The notes: generated by a model from the letters alone, not told the origin. A DNA stretch of 64,000 bases from Streptomyces carminius (GCF_002794255.1 NZ_PGGW01000058.1:292624-356623), one strand, 5' to 3'; shown: positions 17,166 through 25,264, counted from the stretch's first letter. Program-made: numbers and translations.

Positions 17166-19327
17166 GCGCCGCCGCCTCCGCCCCCGTCCCCTCCGCCACC
17201 CGCCTCCCGTACCGGCTGGTCGCCACCGACCTGGACGGCACCCTGCTGCGCAGCGACGGCACCGTCTCGCCCCGCACCCGCGACGCGCTCGCCGCCGCCA
17301 CGGCGGCGGGCGCCGCGCACATCGTGGTCACCGGCCGCGCCGTGCCCTGGACGAGGTACATCCTGGACGAGCTGGGCTACGACGGCCTGGCCGTCTGCGG
17401 GCAGGGCTCGCAGGTCTACCACGCGGGCGAGCACCGGCTGCTGACCTCCGTCACCCTCGACCGGCGGCAGGCCCGGCTGGCGCTGGAGCGCATCGAGGCG
17501 GAGGCCGGCCCGCTGGCCCTGGCCGTCTCCCGGGACGGGCTGGACGGCCAGGTACTGTTCGGGCCGGGCTACCGGGTGGGGGACGGGGAACTGCCCGCGT
17601 CGTCCACCACCGATCCGGCCGAGCTGTGGGCCGAGCCGCTGAACAAGATCTACCTCCAGCACCCCGGCGGGCTCGGCGACGACGAGCTGGCCGCGGCCGC
17701 CCGGCGGGCCGCGGGCGACCTGGTGAGCGTGGTGGTCTCCGGCGAGGGCATCGTCGAACTGCTGCCGCTGGGGCTGTCCAAGGCCAAGGGCCTGTCGATC
17801 GCCGCCCGCCGCCTGGGAGTGTCGCCGACGGCGGCGATCGCCTTCGGCGACATGCCCAACGACATCCCGATGTTCGCCTGGGCCGCCCACGGCGTCGCCA
17901 TGGGCGGCGCCCACCCCGAGCTGCTGTCGGTGGCCGACGAGGTGACGGCCTCCAACGACGAGGACGGCATCGCCCTCGTCCTGGAACGGCTGCTCGCCGG
18001 GGCCTGACCGCACCCGCACGGTCCGCCGCCCCCGGCCGGCGACCCGGCCGTCCCGGGCGGGCGTGTCCGGTGGCAGGGCACCGCCGGCCGGCCCTGAGAG
18101 CCGGGGCCGGCCGGCGGTGTCCTGCCGGGGGCCGCCCCCGTACTGGACGGGCGGGGTCGTCTCGGCGTTGCCGTGCCACTCGCACAGCAGGACGGTGGCG
18201 TCGTCGTCGATCCGCCCGTCGTGGTGGTCGAGCACCGCGTGCACCAGGCGGCGCAGGGTCTCGGGTGCGGCGAGGCCACCGGCCTGGTGGCGGATGATGA
18301 AGTCGACGAAGCGGTCGCGGCCGAACTCGCGTCCCTTGTTGTCGCGGGCCTCGGTGATGCCGTCGGTGTAGAGCAGCAGCCGATCCCCGGGTTCGAGCTG
18401 TTCGCGGCACAGGGTCGCCGGGAGACCGAGTTCGGTGCCCAGGGGGTGGGTGGGCCGGCAGTGCAGGTGGGTGGTCCAGCGTCCGCCGCGTATCAGGATC
18501 GGCGGCGGGTGCCCGCAGTTGATCCAGGTGAGCAGGCCGGTCGTCAGGTCCAGGTCGGCCAGCACGGCGGTGGCGTAACGGGTGTGGGTGAACTGCTCGA
18601 TCAGGGTGGCCTCGATGGCGTCGCGGATGTCCGTGAGGCTTCCGCCCTGGCGCCGTCGGCTGCGGCAGGTGGCCATGGCGAGGTTGGCGGTCAGTCCGGC
18701 GGCGGTGTTGTGCCCCATGGCGTCGAAGACGGCCAGGTGGGCGGTGTCGGCGGCCAGTGCGTAGTCGAAGGCGTCGCCGGCGGCGGCGTAGGCGGGTTCC
18801 ATCGCGGCGGTGATGGTCACCCTGTTGCTGGCGAAGGTGCGCGGCGGCATGAGGGTCCACTGCATCTCGGCGGAGACCGACATGGGGTTGATGCGGGTGA
18901 GGCGGGCGTAGGAGTCGCTGTGGTGCCGCCGGGCGACCAGCAGCAGGGCTATGAGGGAGGCGAGGTCCTCCATCGTCTGCCGCTTCGGGTCGTCCGGCTC
19001 TCCGTCGGTGTCGAGGCGGAGCACGCCGAGGCGTTCGGTGCCGTCCAGGACGGGAAGCCAGTGCTGCACCCGTCCGTCGGCGGGCGCGGACAGCGGCTGA
19101 CCGCTGCGGAAGACCCTGCCGGGCAGCGTGCCGTCGATGTGCGTCTCCTGCCCGCCCCGCCCGGCGTCCAGGCCCTGTCCGGTGATCTCCCGCAGCACCT
19201 TCTCCTGCACATCGGCCACATGGACCGTCGCGTGGTGCAGCCCGGCCTCACCGGCATGCCGGGCCACCAGCCCCGGCAGCTCCTCGAAGGCGGCCAGATG
19301 GAACGCCCGCAGCAGAGCGCGGAGCAT
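16724..19327 (-). CDS. GAF/SpoIIE PP2C phosphatase frame without a proper stop (possible pseudogene)
   Basis: Residues 1-386 (19327 down to ~18170) are a normal protein: GAF-like domain (~1-140), then a SpoIIE/PP2C domain with metal-site motifs GDAFDYA (~184), FDAMGHNTAAG (~201), YTDGITEAR (~320) and DDDATVLLCEW (~374). After that there is no in-frame stop until 16724, i.e. 1.4 kb antisense to the HAD gene and serS. All three minus-strand frames are open across 18007-18170, and the hairpin at 18072-18126 comes first, so the mRNA would lack a stop codon. The true coding part is probably 18.1-19.33 kb. No ribosome site precedes ATG 19327 (the sequence upstream reads CCTCC), so the 5' end may also be damaged. 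Confidence 0.55.
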   Translation of the reverse strand: MLRALLRAFHLAAFEELPGLVARHAGEAGLHHATVHVADVQEKVLREITGQGLDAGRGGQETHIDGTLPGRVFRSGQPLSAPADGRVQHWLPVLDGTERLGVLRLDTDGEPDDPKRQTMEDLASLIALLLVARRHHSDSYARLTRINPMSVSAEMQWTLMPPRTFASNRVTITAAMEPAYAAAGDAFDYALAADTAHLAVFDAMGHNTAAGLTANLAMATCRSRRRQGGSLTDIRDAIEATLIEQFTHTRYATAVLADLDLTTGLLTWINCGHPPPILIRGGRWTTHLHCRPTHPLGTELGLPATLCREQLEPGDRLLLYTDGITEARDNKGREFGRDRFVDFIIRHQAGGLAAPETLRRLVHAVLDHHDGRIDDDATVLLCEWHGNAETTPPVQYGGGPRQDTAGRPRLSGPAGGALPPDTPARDGRVAGRGRRTVRVRSGPGEQPFQDEGDAVLVVGGRHLVGHRQQLGVGAAHGDAVGGPGEHRDVVGHVAEGDRRRRRHSQAAGGDRQALGLGQPQRQQFDDALAGDHHAHQVARGPPGGRGQLVVAEPAGVLEVDLVQRLGPQLGRIGGGRRGQFPVPHPVARPEQYLAVQPVPGDGQGQRAGLRLDALQRQPGLPPVEGDGGQQPVLARVVDLRALPADGQAVVAQLVQDVPRPGHGAAGDHDVRGARRRGGGERVAGAGRDGAVAAQQGAVQVGGDQPVREAGGGGDGGGGGGAHRPTGSSASRPPRYGRRISGTRTEPSARWWFSSRATMVRGTAHSVPLRVASGRTLLLPSPPSPASSRIRTDSRRAWNSLQLEAEVSSRYLPWVGIHASQSNFREAEAPRSPVATSITRNGSSRAFSHCFSHSSSRACSASESSGAT
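17162..18007 (+). CDS. HAD superfamily (Cof-type) phosphatase
   Basis: GTG 17162 overlaps the serS stop. The 281-residue protein shows HAD motif I DLDGTLLRSDG (~19), motif II VVTGRAVP (~52), the motif III lysine in LSKAKGLSIA (~202) and motif IV GDMPNDIPMFAWA (~225), with a C2-type cap between them. These enzymes dephosphorylate sugar phosphates, nucleotides or FMN; the substrate is not predictable here. Conserved coupling to serS is seen in Streptomyces from memory. A 23-bp hairpin follows. Confidence 0.9.
   Translation: MSAAASAPVPSATRLPYRLVATDLDGTLLRSDGTVSPRTRDALAAATAAGAAHIVVTGRAVPWTRYILDELGYDGLAVCGQGSQVYHAGEHRLLTSVTLDRRQARLALERIEAEAGPLALAVSRDGLDGQVLFGPGYRVGDGELPASSTTDPAELWAEPLNKIYLQHPGGLGDDELAAAARRAAGDLVSVVVSGEGIVELLPLGLSKAKGLSIAARRLGVSPTAAIAFGDMPNDIPMFAWAAHGVAMGGAHPELLSVADEVTASNDEDGIALVLERLLAGA
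18072..18126. terminator. Large bidirectional hairpin between convergent genes
   Basis: A 23-bp stem with one G.T pair (18072-18094 with 18104-18126) and a 9-base loop. It lies 65 bases after the HAD stop and about 40 bases beyond the end of homology of the opposite-strand phosphatase, so it should terminate both transcripts. Confidence 0.85.
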
Positions 19328-19549
19328 GGGGAGGAGGGTTCGGGCGAAGCCATGGAGGACGACCTGTCAGGCGGGGGGTGGCCCGCGTCCGGCCGTCGCC
19401 CTCACCATGCGGGGGGCCGTGGCCTGCCGTGCGGCAGACGAAAACGAGAAGCCTGAAACGGATGTCCCGGCCAGCCTACGCCCCGGGCCCGCCGGGCCCG
19501 GGAAACCCCGCGTGTGACCGCGCGGACCCACCGGCCGCACCGGGACGGT

Positions 19550-20029
19550 TCAGGACTCCGCGTTCTCCCGGGCACACTCCCGGTTGTCCGTCAGGACGGC
19601 CAGGCAGATGTCGAGGAGCTGCTCGGTCTGCTCGGGGTCGAGGTGGTCGAACAGGGAGTTGCGCACCTGCTCCACATGCCCCGGGGCGACGGACTCCAGC
19701 TCGGTGAACCCCTCGTCGGTCAGGGTGGCCAGGGTGGTGCGGTGGTCGGCGGGGTGCTGGCAGCGGCTGATCCAGCCCTTGCCCTCCAGCCGGGCGACGG
19801 CGTGCGAGAGCCTGCTGGCCGAGGAGCCGGTGATCCGCGCCAGCCGGCTCATGGTGAGCGTGCGCTCGGGCGCCTCGGAGAGCATGGCCAGGATCTGGTA
19901 GTACGCCAGCGGCATCCCGGCGTCGCGCTGCATCTGGCGGTCCAGTTCCTCGCGTACCCGCTGGGTGGCGCCGAGGAAGGCCCGCCAGGTCCGCTGCTCG
20001 CGCTCGTCCAGCCACCGTGCCGTGCTCAT
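19550..20029 (-). CDS. MarR family transcriptional regulator
   Basis: A 159-residue winged-helix repressor. Helical dimerisation N-terminus MSTARWLDERE, recognition region around LTMSRLARITGSSASRLSHAVARLE (partly: ~58-82) and wing CQHPADHRTTLATLT. GGAGG lies only one or two bases before ATG 20029, an unusually tight spacing, and the frame is open upstream (see 20030-20320). In other Streptomyces I recall such a gene beside wrbA-like quinone reductases; here wrbA is 2 kb away, separated by a helix-turn-helix/DUF397 pair. Confidence 0.85.
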   Translation of the reverse strand: MSTARWLDEREQRTWRAFLGATQRVREELDRQMQRDAGMPLAYYQILAMLSEAPERTLTMSRLARITGSSASRLSHAVARLEGKGWISRCQHPADHRTTLATLTDEGFTELESVAPGHVEQVRNSLFDHLDPEQTEQLLDICLAVLTDNRECARENAES

Positions 20030-20320
20030 GCCTCCAGCGTACGGGGCCCCGCGGAACGCCGCGGGACCGCGCGTCCTGTGCAGGGCCGGGCCGGGTCCGG
20101 GGGCGGCGGGCCGGAGCCGGACCATCCAGTCCAGCTCGGCCAGGCACCCGCCGCACCCGTACAGCCGGGCGGCCCCGTTCGGCGTCACCGCCGTCCCGAC
20201 GCACAGCACCCGGACCCCGGACCGGCGGCAGTACAGCCAGCAGGTGCCGGTGGCCCACCCGTTGCCGTCGTCCGTGCCCGCGGGCGGCATCGGCGCCGAC
20301 GCCGTGGCGGGGTACGTCAC
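20030..20320 (-). CDS. Small Cys-motif protein reading in frame into MarR
   Basis: Begins at GTG 20320, which overlaps the stop of the 79-residue gene upstream (GTGA), a coupled start. The 97 codons encode GTCWLYCRRSGVRVLC and LYGCGGCLAELDWMV, i.e. paired cysteines suggestive of a small zinc ribbon; I recall similar small proteins next to helix-turn-helix regulators in Streptomyces. There is no stop before the MarR ATG, and the frame continues straight through MarR to 19550. It may be a true 256-residue fusion, or a small gene that has lost its stop. The last ~30 codons before MarR look non-coding (Arg/Pro/Gly). Confidence 0.5.
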
Positions 20321-20556
20321 CGGCCCCACCGCCGCCCGGCGTTGGCGGCGCCCAGCACCGCGCGGAGCCGCTCGCACGCGGTGGCGGGGCGGAGCCCCGC
20401 GAGGTCGGCCACCCACTCCTGCCCGCCCCCGACCGGGCGGATCCGGGCGCACGGCCCCGCCCGGTCCACCTCCCGGGCCACGTACTCGCCCACCTCGCCC
20501 CGCTCCGGGTCGTAGACATACGTCCCCGGCTCGGGGGCGATCACCAGCTCGTCCAT
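20317..20556 (-). CDS. Small conserved hypothetical protein (79 residues)
   Basis: Starts MDELVIAPEPGTYVYDPERG and contains VGEYVAREV and GGQEWVADLAGLRPATACERL. The acidic, soluble sequence with balanced composition and the GTGA overlap with the next gene support a real gene. I recall this short family near XRE/DUF397 loci in Streptomyces, but no function is known. Divergent from the helix-turn-helix gene at 20642, with which it shares an 85-base promoter region. Confidence 0.7.
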   Translation of the reverse strand: MDELVIAPEPGTYVYDPERGEVGEYVAREVDRAGPCARIRPVGGGQEWVADLAGLRPATACERLRAVLGAANAGRRWGR

Positions 20557-20641
20557 GCCTCACGCCTTTCACCGTTCCGTGTGTTGCGTAACCATTCGTA
20601 TCCGCAGAGTGGCCGCTTCCGCCTACGGTCGGAAGGCGTTG

Positions 20642-21511
20642 ATGTCCCATGTTCCGGCTGGGGAGAGGGAGTTGCCCGAAATGCCCGCACGACCTCGCGA
20701 TCTGACACCCGACCGCGGCGCCCGGCATCTGTTCGGGGCGAAGATGCGCGCCCAACGGGAGCGGACGAGCATGAGTCTGGAAGGGCTGGCGGACGTGGTG
20801 AACGTCAGCCGCAGCCACCTGTCCCGCATCGAGACGGCCGAGGTCATGCCGCCCCCGTCGCTGCCCACCGCGCTGGACATGGCCTTCGAGACGGACGGGA
20901 TCTTCGCGGAGCTGTACCGGCTCGCGTGCCGGGAGATCCACCCCGACCAGTTCCGGCGCCGGATGACGCTGGAGGCCCAGTCCCGGCTCATCGAGGAGTA
21001 CGCCGGTCAGATCGTGCCGGGGCTCGTACAGACGGAGGAGTATGCCCGCGCCCAGTTCACCGCGGCCAACCCCAAGGCGGCGTGGGAGGAGATCGATGAG
21101 CTGGTCACGGCCCGGATGAGCCGCCAGGCCCTGCTGCGGGGCGCCTCCCCGCCGGACCACTCCCTGATCCTCGACGAGGCGGTACTGCGCCGCGGCTTCG
21201 GCGGACCGGCAGTCATGCGGGCCCAACTGGCCCGCCTCGCCGAGCTGACCCTCACACCGGCGACCGTCCTCCAGGTTCTCCCGTTCGAACACGGGGGACA
21301 TGCCTTGGTGGGAGGCTCACTGGCGTTGCTGACCCTGGACGGCGGTACACAGGTCGTCTGGGAGGAGAGCATCACCACCGGGACGCTGCTGGAGGACATG
21401 GAGAGCGTCGCGGACCGCCGGCGGGCCTACGATCTGCTCAGAGCATGTGCCCTGTCGCCGCGTGACTCGGCGGCTTTCATCCGGTCCGTCATGGAGGCGC
21501 TACCGACATGA
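20642..21511 (+). CDS. XRE-type helix-turn-helix regulator with DUF5753 domain
   Basis: ATG 20642 has GGAAGG seven bases upstream; ATG 20681 (MPARPRD) is an alternative with a purine-rich site. The protein (289 residues) has a helix-turn-helix (~35-90; SLEGLADVVNVSRSHLSRIE) followed by the DUF5753 effector region (~105-285; RLIEEYAGQIVPGLVQTEEYAR). Members pair with DUF397 proteins and resemble anti-sigma-like or BldB/WhiJ-associated regulators in Streptomyces development. Its stop overlaps the DUF397 start (ATGA). Confidence 0.9.
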   Translation: MSHVPAGERELPEMPARPRDLTPDRGARHLFGAKMRAQRERTSMSLEGLADVVNVSRSHLSRIETAEVMPPPSLPTALDMAFETDGIFAELYRLACREIHPDQFRRRMTLEAQSRLIEEYAGQIVPGLVQTEEYARAQFTAANPKAAWEEIDELVTARMSRQALLRGASPPDHSLILDEAVLRRGFGGPAVMRAQLARLAELTLTPATVLQVLPFEHGGHALVGGSLALLTLDGGTQVVWEESITTGTLLEDMESVADRRRAYDLLRACALSPRDSAAFIRSVMEALPT

Positions 21512-21729
21512 GCAACCTCGTGGATCTCTCCCCCGCGGAGTGGGTCAAGTCCAGCCACAGCGGCAACGGAGGGGCCAACTGCCTTGAGTGGGCACCGGCC
21601 CGTGTCCGCTCCGGTAACGTCCCCGTACGCGACAGCAAGCACCCCGGCCACCCGGCGCTCACGTTCCCACCGCAGAGCTGGATCTCCTTCGTCACCGGCC
21701 TCAAGAACGGCGAACTGCCCACCACCTGA
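21508..21729 (+). CDS. DUF397 domain protein
   Basis: 73 residues, ATG overlapping the upstream stop (ATGA). Family marks are AEWVKSSHSG, CLEWAP and VRDSKHPGHPALTF. DUF397 proteins are small partners, possibly antitoxin- or inhibitor-like, of XRE/DUF5753 regulators such as WhiJ. Followed by a strong terminator. Confidence 0.92.
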   Translation: MSNLVDLSPAEWVKSSHSGNGGANCLEWAPARVRSGNVPVRDSKHPGHPALTFPPQSWISFVTGLKNGELPTT

Positions 21730-21763
21730 GCCGCACCGTCCCGCACCGTCCCGCACCGTCCGT

Positions 21764-21798
21764 ACGGAGTCCCGCCGCGTGACGCGGCGGGACTCCGT
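21764..21798 (+). terminator. Hairpin terminator after DUF397 gene
   Basis: A perfect 16-bp stem (21764-21779 with 21783-21798) and 3-base loop, preceded by a triple repeat of CCGCACCGTC-type decamers (21731-21760). Confidence 0.9.
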
Positions 21799-21846
21799 CG
21801 TCTCGTGCCCGGTCCGCCGCCCCCACGGGAATTCGAGCGACCACCC

Positions 21847-21868
21847 AATGGTTTAGTGTTCAATCAGT
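21847..21868. promoter_or_regulatory. Possible MarR-type operator/promoter upstream of wrbA
   Basis: An AT-rich stretch, AATGGTTTAGTGTTCAATCA, in otherwise GC-rich DNA 107 bases before wrbA. TTTAGT/TTGAAC-like half sites are common in Streptomyces MarR operators. The match is by eye and the symmetry is weak. Confidence 0.3.
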
Positions 21869-21974
21869 GCCGTCGGCGGACACCCGTCGTGAGGCGCCAA
21901 GCGGCTCCGCCGTGCCCGCAGACAGGTACGTCCCGCAACCGCACACCGACCGCCAACGAAACGGAGACCCCGCT

Positions 21975-22595
21975 GTGAGCACCCCCGTCAAGCTCGCCAT
22001 CGTCTACTACTCCTCCACCGGCACGATCGCCACGATCGCCCAGGAGATCCGCGAGGCGGCCGAGAAGGCCGGTGCCGAGGTCCGGCTGCGGAAGGTCGCC
22101 GAGCTCGCCCCGCAGGCCGCGATCGACTCCAACCCCGCCTGGGCCGCCCACGCCGCCGCCACCGCCGGCACCGCCGAGGCCACGCCGGACGACATGGAGT
22201 GGGCCGACGCGGTGATCTTCGGTTCCCCCACCCGCTACGGCAACATATCCGCGCAGCTCAAGCAGTTCATCGACACCCTCGGCGGCCTGTGGGCCGAGGG
22301 CAAGCTCGCCGACAAGGTGTACAGCGGCTTCGCCTCCTCCGCCACCGCGCACGGCGGCCAGGAGTCCACCCTGCTGGCCCTGTACAACACCATCCACCAC
22401 TTCGGCGGCATCCTCGTGGCCCCCGGCTACACCGACCCGTCCAAGTTCGTCGACGGCAACCCCTACGGCACCTCCCACGTCGACGCCCAGGGCAACAACC
22501 CCGTCGACGACACCACCCGCACCGCCGCCCGCGTCCAGGCCGAGCGCGTCGTGAAGATCGCCGCCGCCCTCAAGGCGGGCCTGGCCGGCGCCTGA
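21975..22595 (+). CDS. wrbA: NAD(P)H:quinone oxidoreductase, WrbA type
   Basis: GTG 21975 with GGAG upstream; longer frame from 21867 lacks a site. The 206-residue flavodoxin-fold protein shows the FMN phosphate loop YYSSTGTIATIAQ (~10), GSPTRYGNISAQLKQF (~77) and SSATAHGGQESTLLAL (~116), then YTDPS. WrbA reduces quinones by two electrons and limits redox cycling. A MarR regulator of the kind that controls such genes lies 2 kb upstream. Confidence 0.95.
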   Translation: MSTPVKLAIVYYSSTGTIATIAQEIREAAEKAGAEVRLRKVAELAPQAAIDSNPAWAAHAAATAGTAEATPDDMEWADAVIFGSPTRYGNISAQLKQFIDTLGGLWAEGKLADKVYSGFASSATAHGGQESTLLALYNTIHHFGGILVAPGYTDPSKFVDGNPYGTSHVDAQGNNPVDDTTRTAARVQAERVVKIAAALKAGLAGA

Positions 22596-22626
22596 TCCCG
22601 CCCTCGCCCCGGTCCCGTACCGGTCC

Positions 22627-22662
22627 CGCTCCGGCGGCCCACAGGTGTGGGCCGCCGGAGCG
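22627..22662. terminator. Bidirectional hairpin between wrbA and membrane-protein gene
   Basis: A near-perfect 17-bp stem (22627-22643 with 22646-22662); the innermost pairs must open to make a loop. It ends at the base before the stop codon of the convergent gene, so it can serve both. Confidence 0.9.
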
Positions 22663-23517
22663 TCAGAGGAGAGCCGTCACGGCCACACTCGCCAGACTGG
22701 GCACCAGCACCGTCACCGCGGCGACTGCCCAGTAGGGCCCGCCCCGCAGGCGGGCCCGGCGGGCGACGGCACGATTGACGAGCCACCACACCAGGGCGAA
22801 CGCCACGACCACCGGGCCCGCGAAGAGGAACCACGGCAGCATCCCGTCGTTCTCCGTGGGCTCTCCCCGCGTCCAGCCCAGCGCGGCCAGCGGCCAGTTG
22901 GCCGCGAACTGCCACAGGAGCCACACCGGGACGACCGCGGGCACCCCCAGCAGGAGGTTCACGCCCACGCAGGCAAACCACTTCCGGGCCGGTGCCCCGC
23001 CCTCGTGCGCGCCCCCGCCCGCCGGCTGCGCCCCGGCCTCCGTCCCGCTCCTGCTCCTGCTCCCACTCCTCACCAGCAGGGTGAGGAGCAGGGCGCACCC
23101 GGCCAAGGGGAACGCCCACGCGTTGACGTAGTCGGGGACGATCACATCGACCGTCCGCCCGTCGTCCAGGCGGCAGCCGAACTCCAGCGGGACGAACGAC
23201 GGGTCGTAGCCGACGACATGTTCCGCACCGATCTCGTGGCACGCCATGGACTTGCCGTAGTCGTCGGTGAACATCAGGTGCAGCAGTCCCCAGGTGTACA
23301 CGCCGACCGCACCGGCCCACACCAGGGCCGCGACGGACCTCACGGCCGCCGTCCACGTCACCGCGGCCGTGGCCGTGGCCTTCCGGGCACGGACCAGCAG
23401 CACGACCCCGGTGCCGAACGCGTACAGCACGAGCCCCGGGGCGGCGGCGAGACCGGTCAGGAGCAGCATGAGGAAGACGGCGGGGTGGTGCTCCGCGAAC
23501 GGGTCGGACGCTGACAT
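22663..23517 (-). CDS. Integral membrane protein of unknown function
   Basis: A 284-residue protein with about five or six predicted helices (for example ~15-40, 55-77, 128-150, 180-205, 225-247 and the C-terminus). Between helices two and three lies a ~50-residue extracytoplasmic segment with two cysteines (MACHEIG, FGCRLDDG) that could form a disulphide. A Gly/Ser/Arg-rich loop is cytoplasmic. No family recognised. It borders the accessory island that begins just upstream of its start. Confidence 0.7.
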   Translation of the reverse strand: MSASDPFAEHHPAVFLMLLLTGLAAAPGLVLYAFGTGVVLLVRARKATATAAVTWTAAVRSVAALVWAGAVGVYTWGLLHLMFTDDYGKSMACHEIGAEHVVGYDPSFVPLEFGCRLDDGRTVDVIVPDYVNAWAFPLAGCALLLTLLVRSGSRSRSGTEAGAQPAGGGAHEGGAPARKWFACVGVNLLLGVPAVVPVWLLWQFAANWPLAALGWTRGEPTENDGMLPWFLFAGPVVVAFALVWWLVNRAVARRARLRGGPYWAVAAVTVLVPSLASVAVTALL

Positions 23518-23596
23518 CGTGCGCTTCTCCTCCTGCTACGAGCGGCGAGGGACGGGGCCGCACGTCCCCTCGCGCCACCGGCCCCGGAACCAAAGG

Positions 23597-23989
23597 TCCC
23601 GGCGGCCGGTCGCCGGACCCGAATTTCGGTGCCGTCGATGATCCCGGTCCTGCCGCTGACATGGAGGGGGTGGTTAACCCCGACGAGGGTCCGCAGCCGC
23701 ACGCCGGGATAGACCGTGCAGCCTCGCTCGGCGATCAGGGGCCGCACCTCACCGATAGCCCAGGTGGCGGTGGAGCGGTTCACGCCGAACCGGCAGGCGA
23801 GCGCGTCGTGCGTGGTGGCGCGTCGGAAGTGGACAAGCGTGGCCAGGAGCCGGTCGGCGAAGACCAGTTGGTGCTTCGCGCCGATGCCCGTCGCCCGCTT
23901 CCGCTGCCTGGAGCAGTCCTGGCCTGATGCCGTTCATGCCACAACGGATCCAGCTCAGCTGAGAGTTCGGCAATCACGTCGGCTGACAG
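23597..23989 (-). pseudogene. IS5-family-like transposase remnant, frameshifted and truncated
   Basis: Two frames carry successive pieces of one transposase N-terminus: LSADVIAELSAELDPLWHERHQAR (in part; 23989-~23918), then after a frameshift KHQLVFADRLLATLVHFRRA, HDALACRFGVNRSTATWAI (helix-turn-helix), VRPLIAERGC and SGRTGIIDGTEIRVRRPAAG, ending near 23597. The catalytic C-terminal part is absent. Marks the left edge of a lower-GC island. Terminal inverted repeats were not found. Confidence 0.75.
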
Positions 23990-24148
23990 GCCCGTGTCCC
24001 CCCGATCGCTGTATGAGGCACGTTCCCCATCACACAACCATGATCGACGATCGAGAGCTGGGCACCTCACCACCGACCATGCACAGGCTCGTTGCACTCC
24101 CCACCATCAGGCCGTCAACCGGAGGAATACAGAATTCCAGCCGGAATG

Positions 24149-24835
24149 CTACCTTGCTTGCTTCTTGGCGAGTTTTTTCGAAGCTGCGATACGCGCGGGT
24201 TCTTCGACGTTCTGGGTCCCGGCACCCTCGCCTGGGGTGATTTGCCACTCTCGGAGCGTCGCTGCGACCTGCTTGAGCTTCCTTGAATCAGGCGGAACGT
24301 CAATAAAGAACATCGATTCCTGGGGCGGCCTCATGTCGCCGCCCCATTTCACCACCCCTTGAAGCTCCGCGAGAATATCTCGGATCGCTGTGACCTGGTG
24401 TGGCCAAAAGCTCCCCTTGGCTCCCAGCGGATACAGTTCTGGATAAAGCGCCAGCGCGGTACCGGATAGGTGGTTTGACTCGAATTCCACCTTAACGTTG
24501 CGATCGGCGCTGTATCCGATGATCTCACCACGCTCGCGCTCCAGCATGGCGACGTCGTAGTGGAAACGCTGCGCCAGATAGGCCAGGACAACTCCCGCGT
24601 CACCTTCGCGCAGGGAGACGGTCAGATCACATCCCTGAATGTCATGCATGGCGATAAGCGGCAAGCGACCGGCGGGAATGTCCCAGCCGTTCGCCGACGT
24701 CGACTTGCGCCACGAGGAGTCCGCGGTCTGGGCGGTGGCGGGAGTGATAAGTCCACTCCCGCCGGTGACCAGTGCGGCTCCCGCAGCGACACCAAACCCT
24801 TTGAGTACGGCGCGACGTGAGTGTTCGGTGATCAT
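24149..24835 (-). CDS. Tat-exported M15-like peptidase homologue lacking zinc ligands
   Basis: 228 residues. The Tat signal SRRAVLKGFG and hydrophobic stretch end near TPATAQTAD (~36). The remainder resembles the M15 (VanY/L-Ala-D-Glu peptidase-like) family of Streptomyces: SNHLSGTALALYPE (~118; family HxxGxAxD) and VVKWGGDM (~160) followed by ESMFFIDVPPD (~171; family has GHFxI). Only the first histidine of the His/Asp/His zinc set remains; the Asp is Ala and the second His is Met/Phe. It is thus likely a non-catalytic peptidoglycan-binding protein. Basic Lys-rich tail. Ten bases after the membrane-protein gene, so co-transcribed. Lower GC than the core genome. Confidence 0.75.
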   Translation of the reverse strand: MITEHSRRAVLKGFGVAAGAALVTGGSGLITPATAQTADSSWRKSTSANGWDIPAGRLPLIAMHDIQGCDLTVSLREGDAGVVLAYLAQRFHYDVAMLERERGEIIGYSADRNVKVEFESNHLSGTALALYPELYPLGAKGSFWPHQVTAIRDILAELQGVVKWGGDMRPPQESMFFIDVPPDSRKLKQVAATLREWQITPGEGAGTQNVEEPARIAASKKLAKKQAR

Positions 24836-24844
24836 GAGATCCCT

Positions 24845-25264
24845 TCAATGTAATGAGCTGGCCCGCCGGCGCAGGCCTGCGCTGGCGCAGGCCAGGACGA
24901 TGGCAAGACCTGCCAGCGTGCAGATGAGCACGTTGATCGACATGGAGATGTGCTCCACCGTTGCACCATCGGAGTAGACACATGCACTGCGAAGAGGCCA
25001 CTGCTCCTGCTCAATGCTCACCAACTCGGCACCGGAGGCATTCTGGTCCTCGCACAACTCGGGAAACGGCCCTCCCATGGTGACGGAGAACCAGCCGTAG
25101 CAGTACACCGCTGCTGCCGAGGAGCCAAAGATCAGAGCGATAACCGCACAGAGCTTGGACATAGGCAGGGGTGGGTTGTTCATCATCAGGGCGACGGTCA
25201 CAGTGCCCGCTGCCACAGTAACCAGACTGATGAGCATCAGTACGCCCAGAAAAGCCATCAGCAC
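24845..25264 (-). CDS. Small three-helix membrane protein
   Basis: 139 residues (start GTG 25264 or ATG 25258). Predicted helices at about 3-28, 36-60 and 107-130, with an extracytoplasmic loop of ~45 residues holding two cysteines (ELCEDQN, SACVYSD). The C-terminus is basic (GLRRRASS). No family recognised. It sits between the peptidoglycan-binding DUF1906 gene and the M15-like gene on the same strand, with 92- and 9-base gaps, so the three form a probable operon. A holin-like or secretion-support role is only speculation. Confidence 0.65.
   Translation of the reverse strand: MLMAFLGVLMLISLVTVAAGTVTVALMMNNPPLPMSKLCAVIALIFGSSAAAVYCYGWFSVTMGGPFPELCEDQNASGAELVSIEQEQWPLRSACVYSDGATVEHISMSINVLICTLAGLAIVLACASAGLRRRASSLH

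Noticed and set aside
24149..24835. Active D-Ala-D-Ala or M15 peptidase
   Set aside because: Two zinc ligands are replaced, so activity cannot be claimed.
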